This document shows positions 1 through 8,802 of a DNA stretch of 64,000 bases, piece after piece. This DNA comes from Pelagibacteraceae bacterium AG-426-I15. GTDB taxonomy: Bacteria > Pseudomonadota > Alphaproteobacteria > Pelagibacterales > Pelagibacteraceae. Positions within the stretch are counted from its first letter, which is position 1, and each line of letters starts with the position of its first letter. Location: positions 1 to 64,000 of the forward strand of contig QCNT01000001.1 of assembly GCA_003213135.1 (NCBI GenBank), in the 5' to 3' direction. The notes under the pieces were generated by a model, which was given only the letters and a program-made list of their open reading frames with translations, was not told where the DNA came from and did not search any database. Both the position numbers and the translations under genes were made by a program.

Positions 1-51
1 ACCCAAAACTACAACATCGTATTCATGATCTATAATTTTATATGTACTCAT
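1..51 (-). CDS. sdhA: Succinate dehydrogenase flavoprotein subunit, N-terminal fragment
   Basis: Only the first 17 codons lie in the window; the rest runs off the left edge. The reverse strand reads MSTYKIIDHEYDVVVLG from an ATG at 51, which is the usual start of the SdhA FAD-binding domain just before its GAGGAGL dinucleotide-binding loop. It follows sdhC and sdhD on the same strand with a 5 bp gap, the normal sdhCDA order. The protein would be the FAD-bound catalytic subunit of complex II on the cytoplasmic face of the membrane. The fragment is short, but context makes the call secure. Confidence 0.9.
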   Translation of the reverse strand, partial: MSTYKIIDHEYDVVVLG

Positions 52-56
52 AAAAA

Positions 57-380
57 TTAAATTTTAATTAAAAATATAACTAATACTAATGTGATTATTA
101 TACTAAATAAAACAAGTAATCTGTTTGCGGCATTTTTGATTTTAAAATTGTCAATATAATCCTCAAAAACCTCACTTATAGTTAGCGTATAAAAGGTAAA
201 GGCTATTACAATGAACAAACAGAATATAATTTTAATTGATGTATTTGAGAGAAATGATGTTAGTTGAGAACTGTTAGCACCAAAATAAGATACAAAATTT
301 ATAACAAACCAAATCAAAAAGGGTATTAGCAAACCAGAAGAAATTTTAATTGCTAACCACTTTCTAGTTGCTTTAATCAT
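57..380 (-). CDS. sdhD: Succinate dehydrogenase membrane anchor subunit D
   Basis: This 107-residue protein has three hydrophobic segments and lies between sdhC and sdhA, which fits the SdhD anchor of complex II. The family signature near residues 63-76 usually reads H-x-x-x-G-x(5)-E-D-Y. Here it reads FYTLTISEVFEDYI: the E-D-Y end is kept, with Tyr75 at the quinone-site position, but the heme b axial His aligns with Phe63. SdhC also lacks its ligand. The gene probably translates in line with sdhC, with a 1 bp gap. The family call is confident; absence of heme binding is inferred. Confidence 0.88.
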   Translation of the reverse strand: MIKATRKWLAIKISSGLLIPFLIWFVINFVSYFGANSSQLTSFLSNTSIKIIFCLFIVIAFTFYTLTISEVFEDYIDNFKIKNAANRLLVLFSIIITLVLVIFLIKI

Positions 381-381
381 T

Positions 382-750
382 TTAAATTATATTCCTTCCT
401 AATGTATAAAATAAAATTGCCAATATAAAAGATCCTACTATGGCTATTATGCCAGTTATCTTTGATACTTTTAAATCGAACCCGTAACCTATATCCCATG
501 CTAAATGCCTAATCTCATTTAAAATTTGAAAACTAAATGACCAACATAAAGATATGATTAAGAATTTTCCAAAAAATGACTGGAACAATATTTGGAGAGA
601 TTGAATATTAAAAATTAAAATTGATGAAATTAATATGATAGCAAAAAAATTTATTATGCCAACGATTCGGTGAGTTATAGATAAAAGCGAAGATATGTGC
701 CAACTATAAACTTGGATATGTGGGGACAGAGGTTTATTTTTATTATCCAT
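382..750 (-). CDS. sdhC: Succinate dehydrogenase cytochrome b556-type subunit C
   Basis: This 122-residue membrane protein has the SdhC N-terminal motif (PLSPHIQVYSW) followed by SITHR, which keeps the Ser24 and Arg28 quinone-site residues. The second signature, normally H-x-x-N-G-I-R-H-L-x-W-D, reads FQILNEIRHLAWDIG. The R-H pair is present, but the heme-ligand His is Gln75 and the usual Gly is Glu79. It would anchor SdhAB in the inner membrane and reduce quinone. Its start overlaps the end of asd by 8 bp, so it belongs to the long leu-asd-sdh run. Confidence 0.92.
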   Translation of the reverse strand: MDNKNKPLSPHIQVYSWHISSLLSITHRIVGIINFFAIILISSILIFNIQSLQILFQSFFGKFLIISLCWSFSFQILNEIRHLAWDIGYGFDLKVSKITGIIAIVGSFILAILFYTLGRNII

Positions 751-1747
751 AATATTTTTTTATAAGTTTTTCTGCAATTTGTACTGTATTTAATGCAGCT
801 CCTTTAAGCAAATTATCTGATACGACCCACAAATTAAGTGCTTTATTATTAGAGCTATCTTTTCGGATTCTAGAAATAAAAGTTAAGTAACTATTTTCTG
901 CTTCTAAAGGTGTTATATATCCTCCGTCTTTTCTTTCATCTAAAACCTTACACCCGTTAGCCTTTTCTAAAATATTTTGAACTTCTTTAACATCAAATGG
1001 TTTTTCAAATTCAATATTGATTGACTCTGAATGGGAGACAAGTACAGGTACTCTAACGCAGGTAGCTGTTATTTTAATTTTTGGATCTAAAATCTTTTGA
1101 GTTTCATTTATCATTTTCCACTCTTCTTTTGTATAACCTTCGTCAACAAATTCATCAATATGTGGTATCAAATTAAAAGCTATTGGTTTTGTAAAATTTT
1201 TAGAGTTTATTTTTTTTCCTTCTAAATAATCCTTTGATTGACTTAATAATTCATCCATCGGAGCTTTGCCTGCCCCTGATACAGATTGATAAGTTGAGAC
1301 CACGACTCTTTTAATATTAAAACGATCGTGTAATGGTTTTAAAGCTACAACCATCTGTATAGTAGAACAATTAGGATTGGCGATTATATTTTTCTTTTTA
1401 TACATCTCCAATTGATCCGGGTTAACTTCGGGGACTATTAAAGGAACATCATTGTCCATTCTAAAAAATTTTGAATTATCTATTACAACTGTTTTTTTAC
1501 TTGCTTTAGGTACCCATTGTTCAGCTATTTTACTCCCTGCAGCAAAAAAAGTAATTGGAGCATTTGAAAAATCATATTTTTCAATACTTTGGATTGTTAT
1601 TTCACTATCTTTGAATTTCATTTTTTTTCCTTCGCTTCTAGGAGAAGCAATAAGAAATAGTTTTGAAATTTTAATTTTAGACTTTTCTAAAATCTCAATA
1701 GTTTTTCTTCCGACGTTGCCGGTGGCACCAATTATAGCTAAATTCAT
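743..1747 (-). CDS. asd: Aspartate-semialdehyde dehydrogenase
   Basis: This enzyme reduces aspartyl phosphate to aspartate semialdehyde with NADPH, the branch step toward lysine/diaminopimelate, threonine and methionine. The 334-residue protein opens with the nucleotide-binding GATGNVGRKTIEIL. It carries the catalytic cysteine in NPNCSTIQ (Cys127) and the STYQSVSGAGKAPMDEL segment typical of the bacterial type. Length is normal. It lies 12 bp after leuB and overlaps sdhC by 8 bp, so it is probably co-transcribed with both. dapF, another lysine-pathway gene, lies 6 kb away. Confidence 0.97.
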   Translation of the reverse strand: MNLAIIGATGNVGRKTIEILEKSKIKISKLFLIASPRSEGKKMKFKDSEITIQSIEKYDFSNAPITFFAAGSKIAEQWVPKASKKTVVIDNSKFFRMDNDVPLIVPEVNPDQLEMYKKKNIIANPNCSTIQMVVALKPLHDRFNIKRVVVSTYQSVSGAGKAPMDELLSQSKDYLEGKKINSKNFTKPIAFNLIPHIDEFVDEGYTKEEWKMINETQKILDPKIKITATCVRVPVLVSHSESINIEFEKPFDVKEVQNILEKANGCKVLDERKDGGYITPLEAENSYLTFISRIRKDSSNNKALNLWVVSDNLLKGAALNTVQIAEKLIKKYYG

Positions 1748-1759
1748 TTTATGAGTATT

Positions 1760-2863
1760 TTAATTTAAATTTGATATAATTGCATCACCCATCTCAGAGG
1801 TTGATACTTTTTTCATTCCTTTTGACATTATATCTGGTGTTCTTAGACCAGCTTCCAAGGTTTTTTCCACTGCCTTATCTAAAGAAGCGGACTCTTTTTC
1901 AAAACCTAAAGAATACTTTAATGCCATAGAAAAACTCAAAATAGTTGCTATTGGATTAGATATATTTTTCCCTGCTATGTCCGGTGCAGATCCGTGCACT
2001 GGTTCATATAAAGATCGTGTTCTTCCATTTTTATCTTTATCACCTAAAGAGGCGGAAGGTAACAATCCGAGCGATCCAGTCAGCATCGCAGCTTCATCTG
2101 ACAACATGTCTCCAAATAAATTATCAGCAAGAATAACATCAAATTGTTTGGGGTTTCGTAACAACTGCATTGCACAATTATCTGCCAGCATATGATTTAA
2201 TTCGATTTTTTTGTACTCTTTATCTTTTAGAGATTGAACTTCTTCTCTCCATAATACACCTGCCTCCATAACATTGGATTTTTCACAAGATGTTACTTTA
2301 TTTTTTCTTTTTGCTGCCAATTCAAAAGCTACTTTGGCAATTCTTTTAATTTCTTTTGTAGTATAAATATGTGTATTCACTCCTCTTCGTTCACCGTTTT
2401 CTATGGGCTTTATACCCCTTGGTTCTCCAAAGTAAATCCCGCCGGTTAACTCTCTAACTATAAGAATATCAAGTCCTGAAACTATTTCTGGTTTTAAAGT
2501 TGAAGAATTGACAAGCTGTTTAAAACAAATTGCTGGTCTTAAATTTGCAAATAATTTTAATTCTTTTCTTAGTTTTAATAGAGCCCTCTCTGGTTTTTTA
2601 GAAAATTCTAATTTATCATATTGTGGGCCTCCGCAAGCTCCAACTATGACAGCATCACTTTCTAGTGCCCTGTAAAATACCTCGTCTGTTATTGGTACAC
2701 CATGCTTATCAATAGCTGCACCTCCTATTAAATCTTGGTCAATTTTAAAATCTAAAGACTTTTTTTTATTAAACCAATCAATAATTTTTTTTGTTTCACC
2801 AACGACTTCTGGTCCTATACCATCGCCTGGTAGCAGTAATATTTTTTTTTGTTTATTTGGCAT
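1760..2863 (-). CDS. leuB: 3-isopropylmalate dehydrogenase
   Basis: LeuB oxidises and decarboxylates 3-isopropylmalate to 2-oxoisocaproate in leucine synthesis, using NAD and a divalent metal. The 367-residue protein starts with [15 protein letters not shown]. It carries the [11 protein letters not shown] substrate segment, the metal-binding [12 protein letters not shown] loop and the cofactor-binding [13 protein letters not shown]. Length is normal. It sits 3 bp downstream of leuD on the same strand, giving the order leuC-leuD-leuB. Confidence 0.98.
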   Translation of the reverse strand: MPNKQKKILLLPGDGIGPEVVGETKKIIDWFNKKKSLDFKIDQDLIGGAAIDKHGVPITDEVFYRALESDAVIVGACGGPQYDKLEFSKKPERALLKLRKELKLFANLRPAICFKQLVNSSTLKPEIVSGLDILIVRELTGGIYFGEPRGIKPIENGERRGVNTHIYTTKEIKRIAKVAFELAAKRKNKVTSCEKSNVMEAGVLWREEVQSLKDKEYKKIELNHMLADNCAMQLLRNPKQFDVILADNLFGDMLSDEAAMLTGSLGLLPSASLGDKDKNGRTRSLYEPVHGSAPDIAGKNISNPIATILSFSMALKYSLGFEKESASLDKAVEKTLEAGLRTPDIMSKGMKKVSTSEMGDAIISNLN

Positions 2864-2866
2864 TCT

Positions 2867-3463
2867 TTAAATCCAAGGTTTGTTTTGATTCATTTTTTTT
2901 TCAAAACTTTCAATTTTTTCTGTTTTTTCAAGAGATAAAGCAATATCATCTAGACCTTCTAATAAACATTTTTTTTTAAATGGATCTAACTCAAATTTAT
3001 ATGATTTGTTTCCATAAGTAATTTCTTGTTCGTCAAGCTTAACTTCGATACTTTCTTTTCTATTTGAGTATTCAGCTAGCTCTTTAATTATATTTTCATT
3101 AACTACGATAGGCAGGATGCCATTCTTAAAACAATTATTATAAAAAATATCAGCAAAACTCTGGCTAATTATTACTTTAATTCCAAAATCAAGAAGTGCC
3201 CAAGGAGCATGTTCTCTTGAAGAACCACATCCAAAGTTTTTACCTGTCACTAATATTTTAGAATTTTTGTATGGCTCGCTATCTAAAATAAATCCTTTAA
3301 TTTGACTGCCTTTTTCGTCAAACCTCATTTCATAAAACAAACTTTTTCCTAGACCAGATCTTTTGATAGTTTTCAAAAATTGTTTAGGAATAATCTTATC
3401 TGTGTCTATATTCATTATTGGAATATAAGCTGGTATACTAATTATATTTTTAAATTTTTCCAT
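2867..3463 (-). CDS. leuD: 3-isopropylmalate dehydratase small subunit
   Basis: LeuD is the swivel-domain partner of LeuC; together they isomerise 2-isopropylmalate to 3-isopropylmalate. The 198-residue protein has the MNIDTDKIIPKQFLK motif near the start and NFGCGSSREHAPWAL around residue 75, both diagnostic of the small subunit. Only 2 bp separate it from leuC, as expected for two subunits made in equal amounts. The C terminus ends QNKPWI, as in many LeuD proteins. Confidence 0.97.
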   Translation of the reverse strand: MEKFKNIISIPAYIPIMNIDTDKIIPKQFLKTIKRSGLGKSLFYEMRFDEKGSQIKGFILDSEPYKNSKILVTGKNFGCGSSREHAPWALLDFGIKVIISQSFADIFYNNCFKNGILPIVVNENIIKELAEYSNRKESIEVKLDEQEITYGNKSYKFELDPFKKKCLLEGLDDIALSLEKTEKIESFEKKMNQNKPWI

Positions 3464-3465
3464 TT

Positions 3466-4869
3466 TTAATCATCAAACTTTCTGACATCTGACAGATGCC
3501 CATCAATTGCAGCTGCGGCTGCCATGGCTGGACTTAGAAGATGAGTTCTGCCCCCACGCCCCTGTCTGCCTTCAAAATTTCTATTTGATGTAGATGCACA
3601 TCTCTCTTTGGGTTTAAGTTGATCTTCATTCATTCCAAGACACATTGAACAACCTGGTTCTCTCCATTCAAAACCGGATTGTTTAAAAATTTTGTCTAAA
3701 CCTTCCTGTTCAGCTTGATTTTTTACTAAACCAGATCCTGGCACAACCATTGCGTTTACATGTTTTGCAATTTTTTTATCTTTAAGGAGCTTAGCTGCCT
3801 CCCTAAGATCTTGAATTCTACCATTTGTGCAACTTCCAATGAAGACTTTATCAATTTTTATATCGGTCATTTTTGTATTGGCCTTTAAGCCCATATATTC
3901 TAGAGACCTTTTCATTGACATTTGTCTATCTTTATTTTTTTCTTTGCTTGGATCTGGAACTGATCCATTTACTGGCACAACATCTTGGGGTGAGGTCCCC
4001 CAAGTTACTTGTGGGATCACTTCGTTACCATCTATAAAAACTTCTTTGTCAAATTTGCAACCATTATCAGATTTTAATTTAGTCCAACTATCTATCGCTT
4101 TTTTCCAATCATCTTTTTTTGGTGACATGGGCTTATTCTCTAAATATTTGAAAGTTTTTTCATCTGGTTCTATAAGTCCTGCTCTAGCACCTCCTTCAAT
4201 AGTCATGTTACAAATTGTCATTCTTTCTTCCATGCTCAAATTTTTTATAACATTTCCAGAAAATTCTATTACATAACCTGTTCCACCAGCTGTACCTATT
4301 GATCCGATTATTTTTAATATTACATCTTTTGCTGTTACTCCTATTGGAAGTTTTCCATTAACTTTTAAAAGAAAGTTTTTTGATTTTTTTTGTATAAGAG
4401 TTTGGGTAGCCAAAACGTGTTCTACCTCTGAAGTTCCAATACCAAATGCTAGCGCTCCAAAAGCCCCGTGCGTTGCTGTGTGGCTATCTCCGCAAACTAT
4501 AACAGTCCCGGGTTGTGTAAATCCTTGTTCAGGTCCTATTATATGAACTATACCTTGTCTTTTGTCGTTCATATCAAATAGAGGCACTTTAAATTCTTCG
4601 CAGTTTTTTCTTAAAGTATCTACTTGTATTTTTGATTGTTGATCTTCAATTCCTTTAGATCGATCTGTTGTTGGAACATTGTGATCAGCTACAGCTAAAG
4701 TTAAATTCGGTTGTCTAACTTTTCTTGAGTTAATTCTTAATCCTTCAAAAGCTTGGGGACTTGTAACCTCATGAATAAGATGTCTGTCTACATAAAGTAA
4801 AGAAGTACCATCTTCCTGTTGGTGAACAAGGTGATCTTCCCAGATTTTATCGTATAAAGTTTTGGGCAT
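3466..4869 (-). CDS. leuC: 3-isopropylmalate dehydratase large subunit
   Basis: LeuC carries the 4Fe-4S cluster of isopropylmalate isomerase. The 467-residue protein shows the cluster cysteines in FIGSCTNGR and in CSMCLGMN (C-x-x-C), and the [11 protein letters not shown] substrate motif. The C terminus ends in the usual [18 protein letters not shown] region. Length is normal. It is 8 bp downstream of rplS, so leucine synthesis genes appear to be read through from the ribosomal rpsP-trmD-rplS group; no separate promoter is visible in the gap. Confidence 0.98.
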   Translation of the reverse strand: MPKTLYDKIWEDHLVHQQEDGTSLLYVDRHLIHEVTSPQAFEGLRINSRKVRQPNLTLAVADHNVPTTDRSKGIEDQQSKIQVDTLRKNCEEFKVPLFDMNDKRQGIVHIIGPEQGFTQPGTVIVCGDSHTATHGAFGALAFGIGTSEVEHVLATQTLIQKKSKNFLLKVNGKLPIGVTAKDVILKIIGSIGTAGGTGYVIEFSGNVIKNLSMEERMTICNMTIEGGARAGLIEPDEKTFKYLENKPMSPKKDDWKKAIDSWTKLKSDNGCKFDKEVFIDGNEVIPQVTWGTSPQDVVPVNGSVPDPSKEKNKDRQMSMKRSLEYMGLKANTKMTDIKIDKVFIGSCTNGRIQDLREAAKLLKDKKIAKHVNAMVVPGSGLVKNQAEQEGLDKIFKQSGFEWREPGCSMCLGMNEDQLKPKERCASTSNRNFEGRQGRGGRTHLLSPAMAAAAAIDGHLSDVRKFDD

Positions 4870-4877
4870 TTAAAAAA

Positions 4878-5357
4878 TTACTTTTGTTTATCTGATTTCT
4901 TAACTTCTTCTTTTTCTGTAATTTTTTTTTCAGAAACTTCCTCTTGTGAGGGTGTTTCTGGAATTGAGGTTTTAACATCAACTTCCATTCCAATATTTTT
5001 TTTAATTTTTTCAGCAATTCTAGCAGATTTTCCTTCTCTATCTCTTAAATAATACAGTTTAGCCCTTCTCACTTTTCCTGAACGAATTACTTTTATAGAA
5101 CCTACAACAGGACTATATAATGCAAAAGTTCTCTCGACTCCTTCCCCAAATGAAATTTTTCTTACAGTGAAAGAAGAATTGATATTTCTATTTTTTTTTG
5201 CAATACAAATTCCCTCAAAATTTTGAATTCTTTCTCTCTTGCCTTCCACAATTCTTACACCAACTCTGATAGTATCTCCTGGAAAAAATTCAGGGATTTT
5301 TCTTTTTGAAACGATTTTTTCAAGATTTGCTTTATTAATGTCCTCTATATTTTTCAT
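4878..5357 (-). CDS. rplS: 50S ribosomal protein L19
   Basis: L19 lies at the 30S-50S interface. The core of this 159-residue protein is clear: [20 protein letters not shown], then FEGICIAK and the [19 protein letters not shown] segment. Usual length is about 115-130, so the last 40 residues are an extra acidic/basic tail ([21 protein letters not shown]), similar in style to the tail on the nearby S16. The start overlaps trmD by 4 bp. The order rpsP-trmD-rplS is the normal bacterial one, although rimM, commonly between rpsP and trmD, is missing here. Confidence 0.97.
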   Translation of the reverse strand: MKNIEDINKANLEKIVSKRKIPEFFPGDTIRVGVRIVEGKRERIQNFEGICIAKKNRNINSSFTVRKISFGEGVERTFALYSPVVGSIKVIRSGKVRRAKLYYLRDREGKSARIAEKIKKNIGMEVDVKTSIPETPSQEEVSEKKITEKEEVKKSDKQK

Positions 5358-6049
5358 TTTTTATCTTTTTTTAAATATTTTTTCCATAAATCTGGTCTTC
5401 GGCGTCGTGTTATATCCTCTGATTGGGATAAACGCCAGTCCTTAATTTTGGCATGATCGCCAGATAATAGGACCTCTGGAACACTTTTTTTTTCCCATAT
5501 TTGCGGTTTTGTGTATTGAGGGTATTCTAATAATTCGTTTTCAAAACTTTCTTCATTTTTTGACATATCGTTCCCCAGTACTTTTGGCAGCAGTCTTAGG
5601 ACTGCATCTATAACTACAATAGATGCTGTTTCACCTCCAGAAAGAATATAGTCTCCAATACTAATTTCTTCTATTCCTCTTGAATCAATAACACGTTCAT
5701 CAATTCCTTCAAAATGTCCGCAAATTAAGTTTATGGTTTTTTCTTTGGATAATTCTTTCGCCATTCTTTGATCAAACTTTTTTCCTTTTGGAGATAAATA
5801 AAAAATTCTTTCGCCTTTATTTGTATTTTTGTCTATTGATTTTGCCAAAACATCTGGTCTCAACAACATACCGCTTCCACCACCAAAAGTTTTATCATCG
5901 ACTGTTTTGTGTTTATCGTCTGCAAAATCTCTAATGTTTACAGCCTCTAAGCTCCATATTTTTTTTTCTAATGCTTTACCGTATAAACCTTTGCTTAAAG
6001 GTCCTGGAAATATTTCTGGGTATAACGTAAATACTCTTACAGACCACAT
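5354..6049 (-). CDS. trmD: tRNA (guanine-N1)-methyltransferase
   Basis: TrmD methylates G37 next to the anticodon, using S-adenosylmethionine, and prevents +1 frameshifting. The 231-residue protein has the start [15 protein letters not shown] and the trefoil-knot SAM-binding stretch [13 protein letters not shown], followed by the long helix that closes the knot. The segment [13 protein letters not shown] is also typical. It overlaps rpsP by 1 bp and rplS by 4 bp, implying translational coupling. Confidence 0.98.
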   Translation of the reverse strand: MWSVRVFTLYPEIFPGPLSKGLYGKALEKKIWSLEAVNIRDFADDKHKTVDDKTFGGGSGMLLRPDVLAKSIDKNTNKGERIFYLSPKGKKFDQRMAKELSKEKTINLICGHFEGIDERVIDSRGIEEISIGDYILSGGETASIVVIDAVLRLLPKVLGNDMSKNEESFENELLEYPQYTKPQIWEKKSVPEVLLSGDHAKIKDWRLSQSEDITRRRRPDLWKKYLKKDKK

Positions 6050-6465
6050 TATTTCTTCTTTTCCTCTTTTTTTGCCTCCTGTTTAGGAGCTTCTTTTTTA
6101 GGTTCCTCTTTTTTTGCCTCCTGTTTAGGAGCTTCTTTTTTAGGTTCCTCTTTTCCATCTTTTTTTCTATCTTTTTTTGGAATAGCCTTTTGAGGGTTGT
6201 TCCCTGGTTTAGGCATTGGCATAATATTTATTTCTCCTAGGATTCTAGAAACTCTTACTGTCGGCCTTGCACCTTTGCTTAACCAATGTTTTACTCTTTC
6301 TGCCTCTAATTTAATTCTCTCTTTTTTATCTTTGGGCAAAAGGGGATTGAATGATCCAAGTTTTTCTATAAATCTCCCGTCTCTTGGAAATCTGCTATCA
6401 GCAACAACTATTTTGTAAATTGGTCTTTTTTTCGCTCCACCCATTGATAATCTTATTTTTAACAT
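6049..6465 (-). CDS. rpsP: 30S ribosomal protein S16 with repeated charged tail
   Basis: The first 80 residues are a standard S16: [21 protein letters not shown], then [13 protein letters not shown] and the [11 protein letters not shown] motif. S16 binds 16S rRNA early in 30S assembly. The protein is 138 residues, longer than the usual 80-90, because of a C-terminal tail rich in Lys, Glu, Pro and Gln. The tail contains a 14-residue unit ([14 protein letters not shown]) in two copies. It is the second gene after ffh in this run. The tail is probably disordered; its function is unknown. Confidence 0.97.
   Translation of the reverse strand: MLKIRLSMGGAKKRPIYKIVVADSRFPRDGRFIEKLGSFNPLLPKDKKERIKLEAERVKHWLSKGARPTVRVSRILGEINIMPMPKPGNNPQKAIPKKDRKKDGKEEPKKEAPKQEAKKEEPKKEAPKQEAKKEEKKK
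6061..6144 (-). repeat. 42-bp perfect tandem repeat, two copies, inside rpsP
   Basis: Bases 6061-6102 and 6103-6144 are identical, each 42 bp (14 codons), so the reading frame is kept. A partial third copy begins at 6145. The unit encodes the charged tail of S16. Perfect DNA identity, including third-codon positions, indicates a recent duplication, which would make this a length-variable site between strains. Confidence 0.95.
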
Positions 6466-6475
6466 TTTGATCCTT

Positions 6476-7825
6476 TCATTTTAGATTGTTTAATAATTCA
6501 TCAGGTATTTGTCCTTTAGGTACTTTACCTTGAGACATTTTCTTCATCATTTTTGACATCATCTTAAACTGCTTGAGCAAACGATTAATAGTTTGAACAT
6601 CAGTTCCAGATCCTAATGAAATTCTTTTTCTTCTTGAACCACTTATAATTTCTGGGTTCTCTCTTTCTTTTTTAGTCATAGATAAAATAATTGCTTCGTT
6701 GGCGGTCAAAAGTTTTTCGTCTACATTTGCATTTTTCATTTGCTCTTTTGCTTTACCTACCCCTGGTAAAAGTGATAGAACGCCTTCCATGCCCCCCATT
6801 TTTTTCATTTGTCTAATCTGCATTAAATAATCTTCGAAAGTAAATTTACCTTTCTTTAGATTTTCCTCAGCTTCTTTGATTTTCTCTTCATCTAGGTCTT
6901 GGGAAGCTTTTTCTACAAGAGAAACCACATCTCCCATACCAAGAATTCTATTCGCTAATCTGTCAGGATAAAATTTTTCAAAATCATCAATTTTTTCTCC
7001 AACACCTATAAATTTAATAGGTTTTCCAGTAGTTTGTTTCATGCTTAAAGCTGCACCACCACGACCATCACCATCGACTCTGGTCAAAATAATACTTGTT
7101 AATTTTACAGATTTATCAAATTCTGATGCGAGATTAACAGCTATTTGTCCTGTCAGTGAGTCTGCGACCAGCATTGTTTCCACAGGATTAACTTCTGCTT
7201 TTAAATTCTTGATCTCAGACATCATGTTTAAGTCAATTTGAGTTCGCCCAGCTGTATCGAAAATTATAATGTCTGAACCGTTAAGGCTTGCAGCATTCTT
7301 GGCTCTTTTTGCTATATCTAATGGAAGCTGGTCTTTAATAATTGGAAGTACGCTTAAATTATTTTTTTCACATAAAATTTTTAATTGTTCCTGTGCTGCT
7401 GGTCTGTATACATCTAAACTTACTAATAATGTTTTTTTCTTAAAGTTTTTTTCTAAATTTTTTGCTAATTTAACTGAAGTTGTTGTTTTTCCAGAACCTT
7501 GTAAACCAAGTAATAATATGGATGCTGGAGGAGTTGCTTTTAGATTTATTGTTTCGCCTTCACCTCCTAATAATAGAACTAGTTGATCATAAACAATCTT
7601 TACTAGCATTTGGCCTGGTGAAGTAGATCTAATAATCTCTTGGCCAATAGCTTTAGGTTTAATATCTTCAATGAATTTCTTAACTACGGGCAGTGCCACA
7701 TCAGCGGCTAATAAAGCCCCTCTAATTTCTTTTAAACCAGTTTCTACCTGGCTTTCATTAAGTGAAGGGGCTTTTTTTAGATTACTAAATATTCCCTCTA
7801 ATTTATTTGTTAAATTTTCAAACAT
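6476..7825 (-). CDS. ffh: Signal recognition particle protein Ffh
   Basis: Ffh is the SRP54 GTPase that binds signal peptides and SRP RNA and docks on FtsY. The 449-residue product has the N domain, the G domain with [25 protein letters not shown] and [10 protein letters not shown], and a methionine-rich M domain near the C terminus ([13 protein letters not shown]). I chose the ATG at 7825 because [18 protein letters not shown] is the family's usual start. The longer ORF in the track adds 47 residues that do not look like protein and that coincide with a structured leader. ftsY lies close by on the opposite strand. Confidence 0.97.
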   Translation of the reverse strand: MFENLTNKLEGIFSNLKKAPSLNESQVETGLKEIRGALLAADVALPVVKKFIEDIKPKAIGQEIIRSTSPGQMLVKIVYDQLVLLLGGEGETINLKATPPASILLLGLQGSGKTTTSVKLAKNLEKNFKKKTLLVSLDVYRPAAQEQLKILCEKNNLSVLPIIKDQLPLDIAKRAKNAASLNGSDIIIFDTAGRTQIDLNMMSEIKNLKAEVNPVETMLVADSLTGQIAVNLASEFDKSVKLTSIILTRVDGDGRGGAALSMKQTTGKPIKFIGVGEKIDDFEKFYPDRLANRILGMGDVVSLVEKASQDLDEEKIKEAEENLKKGKFTFEDYLMQIRQMKKMGGMEGVLSLLPGVGKAKEQMKNANVDEKLLTANEAIILSMTKKERENPEIISGSRRKRISLGSGTDVQTINRLLKQFKMMSKMMKKMSQGKVPKGQIPDELLNNLK

Positions 7826-7844
7826 TTTTTTTATTTTTCCAACA

Positions 7845-7931
7845 CCTATCGCACTAGTGGGCGAACCATCGCTGACTAGTGTCGATCCCTTTATTTCTAA
7901 AGGCACCGCAAAATCTAATATTTGCGGAAGT
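7845..7931 (-). ncRNA. Structured 5' leader RNA of ffh (three hairpins)
   Basis: Between the ffh start and its likely promoter lie three consecutive hairpins. The first pairs 7906-7912 with 7921-7927 (7 bp). The second pairs 7888-7893 with 7898-7903 (6 bp, 4-base loop). The third pairs 7852-7858 with 7875-7881 (7 bp), has an inner 4-bp stem 7861-7864/7869-7872 and a possible outer extension 7848-7851/7883-7886. This is unusual in such compact AT-rich DNA. I recall, without being able to check, that an 'ffh' structured RNA has been reported in Pelagibacter. It lacks the SRP RNA core GGAAGCAGCC-like loop, so it is not 4.5S RNA. A cis-regulator of ffh is the simplest reading. Confidence 0.7.
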
Positions 7932-7937
7932 GACGAG

Positions 7938-7966
7938 AAGCTACAATTAAGGGTTTTAAAAGTCAA
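7938..7966 (-). promoter_or_regulatory. Possible ffh promoter
   Basis: On the reverse strand TTGACT (7966-7961) is followed after 17 bases by TAGCTT (7943-7938). The -35 is one base from consensus; the -10 is weak. Transcription would begin near 7931, exactly before the first leader hairpin. This also favours a dapF start at 7990 rather than 7966. Confidence 0.4.
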
Positions 7967-7989
7967 TGAATAAAGATACTAATCAAATT

Positions 7990-8802
7990 ATGGCACTTTT
8001 AAACGCTTACAGAATGAATGGTCTTGGAAATAATTTCTTAATTATTGATAGAAGGAATAATGCAATAGAACTAAGCAAAGACAAAATAGTAAGTATATCA
8101 AACATGAGGATAGTTCCTTTTGACCAATTAATTACTTTAGAAAAAGATGAAAAAAATAAATACCCTATAAAAATTTTCAACCCTGATGGAATTGAAGTAA
8201 CTGCATGTGGGAACGGTGCAAGATGCATTGCATATTTAATTTTCAATGAAAATAAACAAAAAAATATTTCAATAAAAACAAAAGAGAGAATTTTGACAGC
8301 TGAAATAGTTGGAAAACAAAACGTTAAAATAAATATGGGAAAACCAAAATTCGGGTGGGAAGAAGTACCATTAAGTGAAGAAATGAGTACGAAAGAGGTT
8401 ATTATTGATTTTTTAGATAAAAAATATGGGTATGGATTTTGTATAAATGTCGGAAATCCTCATATTGTTTTTTTCGTAAAAGATTGTTCTGGAATTGACA
8501 TAAAAAAATTGGGACCAAAAATTGAAAATTACAAATTTTTTCCAGAAAGAACTAATGTAACCTTTGCTCAGGTTTTGGACAAAAGGAATATTAAAGTCAA
8601 TGTTTGGGAAAGAGGTGCTGGACAAACAAAAGCTTGTGGTACTGCAGCCTGTGCAGTTGCTGTTGCAGCCTCAATAAAAGGTTTGACAGATAAAAATTTA
8701 CAGATTCATTTTAAAGAAGGAAATCTTCAAATTGACTACCAAGAAGAAATATTTATGGCCGGGCCTGTTTCAGAAGTTAAAGAAATTAAAATAGATATCT
8801 GA
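7990..8802 (+). CDS. dapF: Diaminopimelate epimerase
   Basis: DapF converts LL- to meso-diaminopimelate for lysine and peptidoglycan. It uses two cysteines as acid and base, and both are visible: the one in ACGNGARC and the one in GQTKACGTAACA. The N-terminal AYRMNGLGNNFLIIDRR is typical. I chose the ATG at 7990 (MALLNAYRMNG, 270 residues) because homologues begin just before this motif; the track's start at 7966 would add eight residues and overlap the candidate ffh promoter. It overlaps ftsY by 1 bp. Confidence 0.95.
   Translation: MALLNAYRMNGLGNNFLIIDRRNNAIELSKDKIVSISNMRIVPFDQLITLEKDEKNKYPIKIFNPDGIEVTACGNGARCIAYLIFNENKQKNISIKTKERILTAEIVGKQNVKINMGKPKFGWEEVPLSEEMSTKEVIIDFLDKKYGYGFCINVGNPHIVFFVKDCSGIDIKKLGPKIENYKFFPERTNVTFAQVLDKRNIKVNVWERGAGQTKACGTAACAVAVAASIKGLTDKNLQIHFKEGNLQIDYQEEIFMAGPVSEVKEIKIDI

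Noticed and set aside
3827-4276. 149-residue plus-strand ORF opposite leuC
   Set aside because: It is a reverse-strand shadow of a clearly functional leuC and has no recognisable domain.
5976-6158. 60-residue ORF in another frame of the rpsP tail and trmD start
   Set aside because: It is a shadow created by the 42-bp repeat; rpsP and trmD fill the region.
7845-7931. 4.5S SRP RNA (ffs) or a tRNA
   Set aside because: The conserved SRP RNA domain IV loop sequence is absent on both strands, and the stems do not form a cloverleaf.
7826-7966. 47-residue N-terminal extension of Ffh in the ORF track
   Set aside because: The extension precedes the canonical Ffh start [11 protein letters not shown], does not resemble any Ffh N terminus, and coincides with three RNA hairpins and a likely promoter.
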